From: DT-110 sp030148525
GTDB lineage: Bacteria; Bacteroidota; Bacteroidia; Chitinophagales; Saprospiraceae
NCBI GenBank assembly: GCA_965227445.1
Contig: OZ245751.1
Coordinates: 2,170,001-2,234,000 of the forward strand
Length of the DNA: 64,000 nucleotides
Direction: 5' to 3'
How positions within the stretch are numbered: position 1 is the first letter of the stretch; every line of letters begins with the position of its first letter. The notes beneath the pieces were generated by a model. That model was not told where the DNA came from and did not search any database. It was given only the letters and a program-made list of their open reading frames with translations. Both the position numbers and the translations under genes were made by a program. Below, in pieces: positions 7,175 to 16,587 of the stretch.

Positions 7175-8257
7175 ATGAAAAGGAAAACGGTTTCCCTGCT
7201 CCTTCTGGTCGTATTCTGTACGGTGTCCTGTTCACACGCTGAAAAAACAGAAGAAGCCCCCATAAAGCCTCAGCAAACCAAGGATCATTGGCCCACGGAT
7301 GGCTGGCAATACGATACCGCAAGGTATGCCGCGCGGTTTGAATCGTTGGTGGATTCCTTTCCGGGAAAATACGCTTTATTGGTGGTGCAAAACGGGAAAA
7401 TAGCCTTCGAACACTACCAGGAACCATACGTAGAAGACAGCCTAATCCACGTGAACTCTTGCACCAAAACAGTCATTTCCATGTTGTTTGGGGCGGTGTT
7501 CGGGGACCAGTTCGCCTACCATGAGCATCAGCCGGCTATCGACTATTTCCCCGAATACGCTATTGATAATTCGCTCCTGCAGGATATAAAGGTCAGGCAT
7601 TTGCTGTCCATGAGCAGTGGACTGGAGTGGAGAGGAGGGATCGATGCTACGGACGTGATCCAAATGTCTACCACCGATGATTGGGCCAACTATGTGTTCG
7701 AGCGCACGGTTGCCGACACTCCCGGAGAAAAGTTCCACTACAATAGCGGTGGTTCTCAGGTAGTTGCCACTATCCTGGACAAACAAACGAAAGAGGGCTT
7801 AATGGCCTTTGCTACAGCAAACCTGTTTCATCCTTTAGGCATATCTGCTTTCAAATGGGATGCCACACCCCAAGGTGTTCCGAAGGCGGGTTGGGGACTC
7901 CACCTGCACATGCCGGATATGGCCAAATTGGGTTATCTATTGCTTCAAAATGGGCAATGGGACGACGTCCAGGTTGTACCCGAAGCATGGGTTGCCAACA
8001 TGGCGGAAAATCACATCGGCGCTAACGAAACGTACGACTATGGGTATCAGGTGTGGATTCCGAAAGACATCGGGACCAAGTGCTATTTATTTCGTGGTAG
8101 TTATCCGCCATCCACAAAAATAATTGCTGTCCTGCCAGAACTCCACTCGGTTGTCGTTTATGTAGGGGAGAATTATAATTCCAATGACCTGCTGCGGGAT
8201 TTTATGGTACCCGCTTTAAAGCAATACATCGGCAATGAGAGCTACGAAGGTATTTAG
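7175..8257 (+). CDS. serine hydrolase of the class C beta-lactamase / penicillin-binding fold, lipoprotein
   Basis: 360 residues. A lipoprotein signal peptide ends at VSC (Cys19). The family's catalytic SxxK is SCTK (Ser95, Lys98) and the second motif is YNS (Tyr189-Ser191) in GEKFHYNSGGSQ. MSSGLEWRG and the HMPDMAKLGYLLLQNGQW block are characteristic of the AmpC/esterase-type beta-lactamase superfamily. The product should be a periplasmic or surface hydrolase, such as a D-alanyl peptide-active enzyme or esterase; the substrate cannot be told. The gene stands alone between a membrane-protein gene and the convergent LytTR regulator. Confidence 0.88.
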   Translation: MKRKTVSLLLLVVFCTVSCSHAEKTEEAPIKPQQTKDHWPTDGWQYDTARYAARFESLVDSFPGKYALLVVQNGKIAFEHYQEPYVEDSLIHVNSCTKTVISMLFGAVFGDQFAYHEHQPAIDYFPEYAIDNSLLQDIKVRHLLSMSSGLEWRGGIDATDVIQMSTTDDWANYVFERTVADTPGEKFHYNSGGSQVVATILDKQTKEGLMAFATANLFHPLGISAFKWDATPQGVPKAGWGLHLHMPDMAKLGYLLLQNGQWDDVQVVPEAWVANMAENHIGANETYDYGYQVWIPKDIGTKCYLFRGSYPPSTKIIAVLPELHSVVVYVGENYNSNDLLRDFMVPALKQYIGNESYEGI

Positions 8258-8338
8258 CATTCGCAAGTCGGAGGACTGGAAAATGATTTTACCATGCCGC
8301 CGGTCGTAGTAAACGTTACATCATGTGCCTGGATGTAC

Positions 8339-9040
8339 TCATCCCTTAGCAAAGAGTTCCAACACCTTCCCCCTAAATGTCGCCCCAATAGGTATCACCT
8401 TATCATCCACCCTGAGCTGATGATGGTCAACCGTATTGACCTTTGCCATGGCCACCGCGTAGGACCGGTGGGTTTGAACAAATCCGGCATCTACTTTTGC
8501 CAGCGCTTCTTTCATGGTACATAATACCATGATGGCATCCCGGACGGTGACAAACTTGGTGTAGTTGCCTTCGGCCTCCAGGTAAAGGATGTCCCTGATG
8601 TTGATCCGGTGAATGGTAGTTCCGCTTTTGACGGAGATGATCTGGTCGGTGGGGGCCGGTTGGTCCGTTGCCGCTTTAGGTTCTTTGCTTGCGTAGGCAT
8701 CCGCTTTGTGGATGGCTTTTAGAAACCGGCTGAAGGTAAAGGGCTTCACCAGGTAGTCGAGGGCATCGACCGTATAGCTCTTGACCGCATACTCACTGTA
8801 GGCAGTCGTGAATATGACCAGGGGTTGCCGGGGCAGGGATTCGAGCAATTCAAAGCCGTTCAGGCTCTTCATATTGATGTCCAGAAACAGCAGATCAACG
8901 GCATGTTGAGCCAAATATTCCGCAGCCCGGACCGGATTGGTAAAGGTGGCCTGCAGGTTCAGCTGCTCCACTTTTCGGGCGTACAGCTCAATCACTTTCA
9001 GGGCGTTCGCCTCATCGTCTACCGCTATGCAGCTTATCAT
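8339..9040 (-). CDS. LytTR-family response regulator
   Basis: 233 residues. The receiver domain (about 1-120) has the acidic pair Asp8-Asp9 (AVDDE), phospho-acceptor Asp54 (LLFLDINM), TTAYSEYAVKSY and the Lys in YLVKPF. A linker with KEPKAATDQPAP follows, then the LytTR DNA-binding domain (VKSGTTIHRINIRDILYLEAEGN is the typical opening; QTHRSYAVAM follows). It lies 25 bp downstream of its cognate sensor kinase on the same strand, so the two form one operon. Targets are unknown; the adjacent beta-lactamase-fold gene and the CPBP protease gene are candidates by proximity only. Confidence 0.93.
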   Translation of the reverse strand: MISCIAVDDEANALKVIELYARKVEQLNLQATFTNPVRAAEYLAQHAVDLLFLDINMKSLNGFELLESLPRQPLVIFTTAYSEYAVKSYTVDALDYLVKPFTFSRFLKAIHKADAYASKEPKAATDQPAPTDQIISVKSGTTIHRINIRDILYLEAEGNYTKFVTVRDAIMVLCTMKEALAKVDAGFVQTHRSYAVAMAKVNTVDHHQLRVDDKVIPIGATFRGKVLELFAKG

Positions 9041-9065
9041 GGGTTAATGGTTGTTGGGAGGTTGG

Positions 9066-10094
9066 TCAAGGCAAAATAGTTAATCGCACACGGTACTGCT
9101 GGTCATCCTCCGTAATGGTCAAGTCGTGGCGTTCGGGATATACCAATTGCAACCGCTGCCGTACGTTTTTCAGACCCAGGCCGGTGGATGGAATGGTTTC
9201 CCGGCTTTCCACCTTTTGATTGTCAATCTCGAACACAAAGGCCTCCTCACGCAAGGTCATGCTGATACTAATGGTGGTGCACGTTTTGGAGGATACCCCG
9301 TACTTAAAGGCATTCTCCACGAAGGGAACCAGCAACATGGGCGCAATCTGGAAGTGTACGGGTCCTTCGGGATAGTCGAACTGAACCCTTACGTGCTCCT
9401 TAAAGCGCAGTTGCTGCAGATAATTGTAATCACTAATATATTGAATCTCTTCCTGCAGGGAAACCTTGTCTTCGGAGGCTCTTTCCAGCACGTAGCGCAT
9501 CATTTCCGAGAGCTTGCTAATGCCTTCGGCGGTTTTTTCATCGCCCGATTGCAGGGCCATGGAGAACAGATTATTCAGGGCATTGAACAGAAAATGCGGG
9601 TTGATCTGACTCTTCAGTACGTCGAGCTCGGCACGTAATTGATGCTCACTGATACTTCGTCGCAGACGCTCATTGGCAAACCAATCCCTGGAAAAGCGAT
9701 AGGCAAAGGCCATGATAACCACCAAAACATGCATTCCGGTAACCATCAGTATCAATTCCAGCCAGACGGCATCGTTCATCGGCAATCCGGACGACCGGTA
9801 AAAGGCGGCATCGATCATGGATTCCACCAGGGAAACAGACACGAACAGAAGAGTTAACCAGAGCACAAAGGGCACCACCCCTTTCTTCAACACCACCGGA
9901 ATCAGGTGAAAGGCAATGGCATAGAATAAAACCAAATTGATGGCTGTCCCGATGACGGAGGGCCACAACAGGGAACCATCGCCCGAGCTGAACACCCCAT
10001 AAGAAAGGTCAAATGCCGGGTAATTCAGCCAGCATAAGCCCACCACAACCAGGGTCAGGTGGATACCCCATTCTACGTTGCTTATTGCTTTCAT
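9066..10094 (-). CDS. LytS-like sensor histidine kinase (His_kinase family)
   Basis: 342 residues from the ATG at 10094, which has GGGGGAT directly in front; an upstream TTG at 10103 is less likely. Four transmembrane helices fill the first 135 residues without a periplasmic sensor domain. Then comes a short coiled segment and the phosphorylation motif with His167 in SQINPHFLFNALNNL. A GHKL ATPase domain follows: PMLLVPFVENAFKYG as N box and GLGLKNVRQRL as G box. It is the usual partner of LytTR regulators and precedes one here. Signals sensed by this kinase type through its membrane segment are generally unknown. Confidence 0.93.
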   Translation of the reverse strand: MKAISNVEWGIHLTLVVVGLCWLNYPAFDLSYGVFSSGDGSLLWPSVIGTAINLVLFYAIAFHLIPVVLKKGVVPFVLWLTLLFVSVSLVESMIDAAFYRSSGLPMNDAVWLELILMVTGMHVLVVIMAFAYRFSRDWFANERLRRSISEHQLRAELDVLKSQINPHFLFNALNNLFSMALQSGDEKTAEGISKLSEMMRYVLERASEDKVSLQEEIQYISDYNYLQQLRFKEHVRVQFDYPEGPVHFQIAPMLLVPFVENAFKYGVSSKTCTTISISMTLREEAFVFEIDNQKVESRETIPSTGLGLKNVRQRLQLVYPERHDLTITEDDQQYRVRLTILP

Positions 10095-10296
10095 ATCCCC
10101 CAATGATAGCTAATTCTGCCCTTTCCGGTATGGGGAATGTACCAACCATCCTCGGTGCTTGATGAGCGGGGCCCCGTACTACACGAACGCATTTATCCAT
10201 TGGATGAGCGGGTCGGTGTATTGCTCTGGCGGGTTCGTGTATTCTATTTTTCGCTTTCGCAAAAACCTATCATCCTTGGGGAAACATCAGAAAAAT

Positions 10297-11151
10297 ATGA
10301 ATAGGCTCAAACAACTCAGTAAAAAAGGGTGGCAGTTTGTGGCGCTGACCTTGGTGCTCTCCGCTATCCCTTATTTTTTCATTATCCGTGATAAGAACAT
10401 TGAATCCGATTGGGCCTTGCTGCTCATGTGGATGCCCGGTATCGCCGCGATCAGTATGCGATTTTGGCACCGGGAAGGCCTCTTTAGTGGTCTGGTCTGG
10501 AATCCGCTGAAGGCCTGGAAATGGATCGTACTGGCCGCATTCATTCCTTTTACCATTGAGATCATCACCATTATCCTGACGGTGGGGGTAGGTGCGGGTA
10601 CGCTGAAGGAAGGGTTTCTGATGATTGAAAACGGTCAGGTATCCATACGGGGTATTGCCATGTTGTTTGGGGCGTCTGCCCAGCCCTGGTTTCTGTTTCT
10701 GCCGAATTTTATCGCCTCCTATTTCGTGGGAGTCCTGTTTTACAGTCTGGCATTCGCCCTGGGGGAGGAGCTGGGCTGGCGGGGCTACCTGCAAAAGGAA
10801 TGGTCACCCACCAATGCCCTTTTTCCTTTCCTGGTGATTGGGGTTATCTGGGGTTGGTGGCACCTGCCCGGCATTTTACTGGGGCACAATTATCCGGAAT
10901 ATCCCATCCTTGGCGGGGTCCTGTTGATGCCGCTGGTAACCATTCTGTTTTCCATGGCCTTCGGGGTGGCTTTCAATAAAAAGCGCGTACTGTGGGTACC
11001 CGTCGTTTTTCACGGTGCCGTGAATATCAGTGCGGAAATATCAAATGTAGGATTGGTGGAAGCCTCGGTGAACCGGCCGGTAAACGATTTTATCTGGACC
11101 GCACTCTGGGCACTGGTCGCATTTATTATTTGGAAAAAGCGAAAAAAGTAG
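10297..11151 (+). CDS. CPBP-family intramembrane metalloprotease (Abi/CAAX protease-like)
   Basis: 284 residues from the ATG at 10297; the longer frame from 10159 would add 46 polar residues without support. About eight membrane helices. The three CPBP motifs are present in order: EExxxR as GEELGWRG (Glu157, Glu158, Arg162), the WHLP motif (His189) and a late HGAVN. The Glu and His residues bind the catalytic zinc in this family, whose bacterial members process membrane-bound or bacteriocin-related substrates. It is divergent from the LytS/LytT operon with about 200 bp between. The C-terminus is basic (WKKRKK). Confidence 0.9.
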   Translation: MNRLKQLSKKGWQFVALTLVLSAIPYFFIIRDKNIESDWALLLMWMPGIAAISMRFWHREGLFSGLVWNPLKAWKWIVLAAFIPFTIEIITIILTVGVGAGTLKEGFLMIENGQVSIRGIAMLFGASAQPWFLFLPNFIASYFVGVLFYSLAFALGEELGWRGYLQKEWSPTNALFPFLVIGVIWGWWHLPGILLGHNYPEYPILGGVLLMPLVTILFSMAFGVAFNKKRVLWVPVVFHGAVNISAEISNVGLVEASVNRPVNDFIWTALWALVAFIIWKKRKK

Positions 11152-11159
11152 AGTGGAGC

Positions 11160-11340
11160 TCCCCCTTCCATTCCCAAAGGATGAACGAGCGATTCGCTTG
11201 CGATCAAGATCCGGGGGATATTGAAGTGAGTGAACCGCGAAGCGGATAGGCTGGCCCTGCCTGCGCTTAGCTTCAGCGGGCGCAGGGGGGATGGGTTTTC
11301 AGAAAGAGGGCCTTTTCCGGTACTAAACCAAAACAGATTA
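11160..11340 (+). repeat. intergenic hairpins between the CPBP gene and the ankyrin gene
   Basis: CCTGCGC (11260-11266) pairs with GCGCAGG (11280-11286), preceded by CCGCGAAGCGG. The GCTTCAGCGG word recurs in the repeats at 40.6-40.8 kb and 43.1-43.3 kb. No T-run, so it is not a clear terminator. Confidence 0.5.
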
Positions 11341-11345
11341 AGCAA

Positions 11346-12993
11346 ATGGCAAAATATATAATTACTGCGATATTCATTGTGGTCTTCTGTGCGGTAAGCC
11401 TGCATGGATGGGCTCAGCAACATGCCCATCCGGATAGCCTTTACCACCGGGCGATCCAGGAAAATGACGTGCAAAAAGTGAAGGAACTATTGGCGACGGG
11501 CGTTGATCCGGACAAACCACTTCCCACCGATTTACAACCTACGCCTTTAATGTACGCCAGTTCGTTTCCCGATGGCGAAATACTCGACCTGCTGCTGGAA
11601 CAGAACGTCAGCTTGAACGAGGTAGACGACAATGGTGATCCGGTCCTCCACTGGGCTACCTACTACGGACACACCAATAATATGCGGAAGCTGATCGATG
11701 CCGGGGCTGACCTCCTCCTCCAAAGCAAACACGGTGATGCGCTGGCAGTGGCATTCCGATTGTGGCATTCCGATTCAGTCATTCATGTGTTCCGGGGTAC
11801 TGCGTTGGAAATGGAAATCACCACTGAAGTCAAAAGAATCGTGGCGGCTGTCCGGGCAAAAAATCACACCCGGGTGGCATCCCTGCTAAGGAACGGGGTG
11901 AGTCCAAATGTCAGGGATGGATTGGGGATGTCACTGCTTCACCATGCGGTACGGGTTGCTGATCACGAGATGGTCTCCTTGCTCGTGCGCAAGGGGGGCG
12001 ACCCGAATGTGCTGAATAGCGTTGGCCAGACCCCACTGGCGATCGCGGCGCGTTTCGGCCATTCGGATATTGCCGGGTTTTTGATTGCCAAAGGAGCGGA
12101 TGTAAATCGTGCCGGTGGTACCTACGGACTCACCCCGCTCATCGGAGCAGCTGTGCATGGGAGCGAACAACTGGCCACGCAATTAATGAAGGCCGGGAGC
12201 CACTATCGATCACGCCGATGTGGTCAATCAATGCACGGCCTTGCACTGGTCCATTTTTTACCAGCATACCGCTTTCGCAAAAAGGCTGATAGAAAACGGG
12301 GCCAGCTACACCCAAAAATGTCTGGACAATACGCAAACGGCCTACTCTCTGGCCAAAAGCTTCCAAAATGAATCATTAATCCGCTTGATAGAAGCGAACA
12401 GATCGGGAAACAACCCACAGCCTGATTCCCGGAAAAAGAAGGCGATCGATTACCTGTCTGCGGATACCATTTATTCGGGCCAGGCACAGCCGGGCCGCCC
12501 CTTGTCAAACCATTACATCGGGTTCATCCCCGCCGTACTGGCCGAACCTTACGACACCATTGATGCCATTGAAGTAAATGTATTTCCCTTCCTGTATGAA
12601 TTGCGGTTAGGTAAACGAAATGACTTCAGCTTTCAGATTCGCCCCATCCTTAATTATCGGTTTTACGGAGATCAATCAGGTTTTAGTCAGCTGGGTGGCA
12701 CCCTGGTCGCCAATAAATATTTCCTGAACCTATTCGACGAAGACTTTTGGCTTAAGCCGCAATTGAGTGTGTTCTATACCTATACCTACAACCGGTTGGA
12801 CAACATCCATACCATGACATTTGGTATGGAGCCTGGGGTATACACGAATATCTCCGACCGTTTTTCGCTATCTCTGATCCTGCAACCCGGCATCAATTAT
12901 TACCCGGATGCCTTTTCCCGCGATTTTGTGGACACCGAGAGCGGGTTAAAGAGCCATTTTGGGGTGTTTGTGCACGTGGGATATAACTTTTGA
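11346..12993 (+). pseudogene. exported ankyrin-repeat protein with C-terminal beta-barrel, frameshifted
   Basis: Begins with a signal peptide (to WAQQH). At least seven ankyrin-type repeats follow (TPLMYASSF, PVLHWATYYGHTNN, SLLHHAVRVADHEM, TPLAIAARFGHSDI, TPLIGAAVHGSEQ). At about 12205 the frame breaks: frame 1 goes on as RSRRCGQS while the next ankyrin repeat (NQCTALHWSIFYQHTAFAKR) is in another frame, reached after IDHADVV. That frame continues to 12993 with a second part rich in alternating aromatic strands and ending VGYNF, like an outer-membrane barrel. One base gained or two lost explains it. The intact protein would have about 548 residues. It could be a true pseudogene or a sequencing error. 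Confidence 0.7.
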
Positions 12994-13144
12994 TTTTCTC
13001 CCTGTTGTGAATAGATTATCTTAAGGCGGGTGAACTTTATATTGAGGCAACTTAAACACCCGGTAATGAAAATATGGCCGGGATGGGTTATACTGTTTTA
13101 AGATTAATCAAGAAAAAGGAAAACAATGTTTTCAATACTTAATA

Positions 13145-13194
13145 TACCGCTTCCGAAAAGGTTTGGTAAAACCCAAACCACTTCGTTGTCGGTA
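13145..13194. mobile_element. 50-bp short relative of the TA-flanked miniature element
   Basis: Begins TACCGCTTCCGAAAAGG and ends CCACTTCGTTGTCGGTA, the same ends as the 99-bp element at 3922-4020. The centre is a single hairpin, GGTTTGG-TAAAAC-CCAAACC. TA precedes it; TT follows, so the duplication is imperfect. It lies in the AT-rich intergenic region 12994-13238, which has no gene. Confidence 0.7.
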
Positions 13195-13238
13195 TTAGTA
13201 CAAGTCCTGCAAATTGTGTTAAATCTATTTTCCAAGGA

Positions 13239-13688
13239 ATGAAGAGAATTGCCTGTTATTTGTTTTTTGTAATTGTTGTGCTTCAGGCTTCCCCTTCTTG
13301 TATCCCTTCTCAGGAATCCTTAACAGAACGAAAAATAGAAGAGATTGAATTCAAGGGGAATTATCCTAAGGTATACCTAAAGAGGATCGAAAGAGGGTTG
13401 AATTATTGCGCTTCGGTGATTTCACTTTCACCAGATGAAAACTTTGAACCTGACTATGAGCACGAATATGTTTTCATAGTAGGAGAAGCGAATTTTTTCT
13501 ATAAAGTTGCTAATGATACTATAAGGGTGAAAACCTATGTTTTGGCAAAAGAACCAGATACTTTTTCTTCAACCATCACGATCATTCAGGAAGAATTGAA
13601 CCAGCAAGAATTAGAACTTTTTAAGAGAGCATACGAAGCTGAGGGATATAGTTTTTTTGGTTCCGATAATAGGCCGAAAATATTCTAA
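13239..13688 (+). CDS. small lipoprotein, unknown
   Basis: 149 residues. A signal peptide runs to SPSC (Cys21), so the protein is probably lipidated. The mature part has a strand-rich centre (YEHEYVFIVGEANFFYKVANDTIRVK) and an acidic helical end (QEELNQQELELFKRAYEAEG). No family is recognised. GC is low and codon use resembles the genes at 0.2-2.3 kb rather than the core genes, and it follows a miniature element by 45 bp. It may belong to an acquired patch together with the next gene. Confidence 0.65.
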   Translation: MKRIACYLFFVIVVLQASPSCIPSQESLTERKIEEIEFKGNYPKVYLKRIERGLNYCASVISLSPDENFEPDYEHEYVFIVGEANFFYKVANDTIRVKTYVLAKEPDTFSSTITIIQEELNQQELELFKRAYEAEGYSFFGSDNRPKIF

Positions 13689-13820
13689 ACGAAGGGTCAA
13701 GGCTTGAAAAAGAGTATTTTAGAGCCATTGAACACTGTCGTTCTTACCTTCTATTGATTAAATGTCGAAAAGATAATGAATGTGAAATAAGGTCTGTAGA
13801 ATTCCTTTTTATTTGTTAAC

Positions 13821-14174
13821 ATGACAAAAAGCGATTTTCTCGAAGCTGTTATTGATTCTCACCTAGGTAAGGTTCAGGCATACCTTGAGGCTGGTTGGGA
13901 CGTTAATGAAAAAGATGAAAATGGCTGGACTGCACTGCATTTTGCAGCACAAAACAATTCAGTTCCCATTGGTAGGCTTTTAATTGAAGCAGGAGCAGAT
14001 ATTGAGGCTAAGGACAGTTATGGCAATACTCCACTATTCAGAGCAACTTTTGCATCGCAAGGAGATTGCAGTTTTATTAAATTGCTTTTGACAATCGGAG
14101 CGGATCCTAATGCCAGCAATCATCATCATGTTAGTCCTTTAATGCTAGCAAGAAAAATTGGTAACTATCGCTAG
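13821..14174 (+). CDS. short ankyrin-repeat protein, possibly frameshifted at the end
   Basis: 117 residues of three ankyrin repeats: GWTALHFAAQNNSVPIGRLLIEAGADIE, GNTPLFRATFAS...IKLLLTIGADPN, VSPLMLARKIGNY. No signal peptide, so cytoplasmic. Small proteins of this kind often act as protein-binding or immunity partners, but nothing here shows that. The frame stops at R-TAG just after IGNY; the +1 frame continues ASCFDKK and then stops, which resembles the usual final helix of such proteins. A one-base insertion at about 14170 is therefore possible. AT-rich, next to the lipoprotein gene above. Confidence 0.7.
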   Translation: MTKSDFLEAVIDSHLGKVQAYLEAGWDVNEKDENGWTALHFAAQNNSVPIGRLLIEAGADIEAKDSYGNTPLFRATFASQGDCSFIKLLLTIGADPNASNHHHVSPLMLARKIGNYR

Positions 14175-14345
14175 TTGCTTTGATAAAAAATAGAATGAGC
14201 GACCTGGTAATGAAACCCAACTAATCTTGCTGATCAACATCAACGAGCATATATGACCCACAGGTGCACATTTCGCTATAAGAACCTCTGGGAGGTTGGT
14301 ATCTTCACCAACCTCCTTTGGTTACTCTTTAGAAACAAGGATTGT

Positions 14346-15044
14346 ATGTGCCAGCTCTTTTTACTCACCTCCCTGTTTTTCTTCTCATTTTCCTGCTCCT
14401 CGGTAAAGGAGGTTCATCCACAAAATGAAATCAATTTATCCATTCAAGAGCTCTTTCTAAAACTACCCGGTGAGGCCTTCTACTTTACCAAATACAAACC
14501 GTCCCTTTCTCTTGCAGAGCGCCAGATTATGCTGAAGTCTGTAAACCCGGAGCAGGCGAGTGCTTTAGGCTCCGATTTTTTAATGGATACTGTTTTATCC
14601 AACGACCGGTTTTTAGCATTTACCTCCTTTGCGAACGATACTGGTTTTTCCCTTTCTCTGAAGACCTGGACATGTACCGACGGATCTACACTCCTGGCCG
14701 TTAACGTAACCGTCGGCGATATGTGCTGCGACTATTCCAGGTTGCGTGTTTTTGACTACAAAGAAGCCTCCTTCCATGAGGTGCCCCAACAGGTATTCCC
14801 GAAACTCACCATCGAGGACTTTGTCGTAGACGTGAAGGAGGAGACAATAGACCTGTTGCCATCTCCGATTGATCTTTCCATCAATATGTACCCTCAGAGC
14901 GATACCCTGGAGCTTTCCATTCAGAATACCCCCATGCTATATGAGCTATCAGACTACCATGGGATACAGCCGGAGTTAATTCATACCGATCAGAGGTTAA
15001 AAGTGGTGTGGCGTAATGATCGGTTTCGCATACATGAAGAGTAG
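14346..15044 (+). CDS. lipoprotein, unknown
   Basis: 232 residues from the ATG at 14346; the frame is open from 14253, but only this start gives a proper signal peptide (LFLLTSLFFFSFSCSS, lipobox Cys about 17). The mature protein has mixed strands and an internal WTCTDG...DMCCDY segment with three cysteines. It does not match a family I recognise. No close downstream partner on the same strand until 15157. Confidence 0.6.
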   Translation: MCQLFLLTSLFFFSFSCSSVKEVHPQNEINLSIQELFLKLPGEAFYFTKYKPSLSLAERQIMLKSVNPEQASALGSDFLMDTVLSNDRFLAFTSFANDTGFSLSLKTWTCTDGSTLLAVNVTVGDMCCDYSRLRVFDYKEASFHEVPQQVFPKLTIEDFVVDVKEETIDLLPSPIDLSINMYPQSDTLELSIQNTPMLYELSDYHGIQPELIHTDQRLKVVWRNDRFRIHEE

Positions 15045-15156
15045 CTTTATCGGTGTGTGCCTGCTGTAAAAGCCCCCAAATTCCTGTAATTTTAAGTTGC
15101 ACTACATCGATCCGGAATCTTTCTCACGAAATCTTCTGATTCAACTGGAAAAAAGC

Positions 15157-15624
15157 ATGAACAACGCACAGCTTATCGAACACTTTTACACCGCCTTTTC
15201 CCAGGGAAATGCCGAAGACATGGTGGCCTGCTACCATCCGGACATCGTTTTTACCGATCCGGCGTTTGGGACGCTGACAAGTGATCGGGCCCGTGCTATG
15301 TGGCGGATGCTGTTGTCGAGAAAAGAAGCCAGTCCTACCATAACCTTTTCCGATGTTGCAGCGGATGAGACCAGTGGATCAGCACAGTGGATAGCCGAGT
15401 ATCATTTTGGTCCGAAGAAACACAAGGTGATCAACAAGGTGTCGGCCACCTTTTCCTTCCGGGATGGCAAAATCATCCAACACACCGATACGTTCAATCT
15501 CTGGAAATGGTCCCGACAGGCGCTGGGGCCGGTAGGGTATGTAATCGGGTGGACTCCCTATATGAAAAAGAGCATTCAACGAATGACCAACAAAAGACTG
15601 GATGCTTTTATGGCAAAAACATAA
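15157..15624 (+). CDS. SnoaL/NTF2-like protein
   Basis: 155 residues starting at ATG 15157. It shows the NTF2-like cone fold pattern: an N-terminal helix (LIEHFYTAFSQGNAEDMVACYHPDIVFTDPAFG), a central strand pair (GSAQWIAEYHF) and NKVSATFSFRDGKIIQHTDTFN, the typical last strands of SnoaL-like polyketide-cyclase/isomerase relatives. A C-terminal extension (LWKWSRQALGPVGYVIGWTPYMKK) is common in a Bacteroidota/proteobacterial subgroup. The substrate is unknown. The gene stands alone. Confidence 0.85.
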   Translation: MNNAQLIEHFYTAFSQGNAEDMVACYHPDIVFTDPAFGTLTSDRARAMWRMLLSRKEASPTITFSDVAADETSGSAQWIAEYHFGPKKHKVINKVSATFSFRDGKIIQHTDTFNLWKWSRQALGPVGYVIGWTPYMKKSIQRMTNKRLDAFMAKT

Positions 15625-15762
15625 GTGGATGAGACTACTCACCAGTGCCTGTTTGTTGTAAAAGCCGCAATATCTTATCATCTTGATCGGCTTTAAGTCG
15701 ATGTGTAACCGTTCTTGCGATGGTCGCTGGGATCGGGCTTCGGTAACTATTTAAATACCCGT

Positions 15763-16587
15763 ATGAGGTCGAAAATCTTTCCATGTTTTCTGTTGGTCTT
15801 ATTAACCATTGGTTGTCAACCCTCTGAGGAGGTCGCTCCGAAAGACTATGAATTAGTGCCCGATGACGATGGGATACTGGTTGAAAAATTTGATTCCACC
15901 AATACCGATGAGAACCGGTACAATAAAAACAATACCATTTTCAAAGTAGGGACCTCGTTCAGGTATGATTTTGAACATCTGACACCTGACGGGGAGGTGA
16001 TGTATTTCCAAATCGATGAAAACCTGAAAGGTTGGACGTTTGTTGACGAAGAAGCAACTGACTCACTAATTGTAAAATCAGTGGTCATCGACGTAGTAAA
16101 TGGTAACCCGATGTCCCAGTTTCTTCCGGATTACAATCAAACCGTTATTGCCTATGAACTCATTGAAGGGATTCCGTTTTCCATGTCGGGCGTGATAGAG
16201 AATGAGGCCAATGTCTGGATGCACCCACCCCGTGAACACTATTTCAAGATTTTGGAATTAAATCCCTTTCCCTACATTAAGGCACCTTACGAGGTTGGAA
16301 CCACCTGGACCTGGGATCTGGGTATCGGAAGCAGTTGGGCAGACGAGCGATGGAAAACCTGGGAAGGAGTAATTGAAAACACATACCAGTACGAAATAAC
16401 CGATCAGGTGACCCTGGAAACGGACATGGGAGACTTGGATTGTTTCGTGATCGAATCCTCGGCGGAAAGCCGGATCGGTGAGACTGCTTTAACCGCCTAT
16501 TTCCATCCCGAATATGGGTTTGTCCGACTGAACTATACCAATATTGATGGAAGTAAAACCAATCTGGTATTAACAGAAAAGCTATGA
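15763..16587 (+). CDS. lipoprotein, unknown
   Basis: 274 residues from the ATG at 15763. The signal peptide ends LTIGC (Cys18), a clear lipobox. The mature part is strand-rich and includes YKVG-like blocks (YEVGTTWTWDLGIGSSW) and a late FHPEYGFVRLNYTNIDGS segment, which is seen in Bacteroidota lipoproteins that describe a measured quantity, but no function is known. It overlaps the next gene by 4 bp (ATGA), so the two are translationally coupled. Confidence 0.65.
   Translation: MRSKIFPCFLLVLLTIGCQPSEEVAPKDYELVPDDDGILVEKFDSTNTDENRYNKNNTIFKVGTSFRYDFEHLTPDGEVMYFQIDENLKGWTFVDEEATDSLIVKSVVIDVVNGNPMSQFLPDYNQTVIAYELIEGIPFSMSGVIENEANVWMHPPREHYFKILELNPFPYIKAPYEVGTTWTWDLGIGSSWADERWKTWEGVIENTYQYEITDQVTLETDMGDLDCFVIESSAESRIGETALTAYFHPEYGFVRLNYTNIDGSKTNLVLTEKL

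Noticed and set aside
8294..8524. Short plus-strand frame after the serine hydrolase
   Set aside because: Antisense of the LytTR regulator gene.
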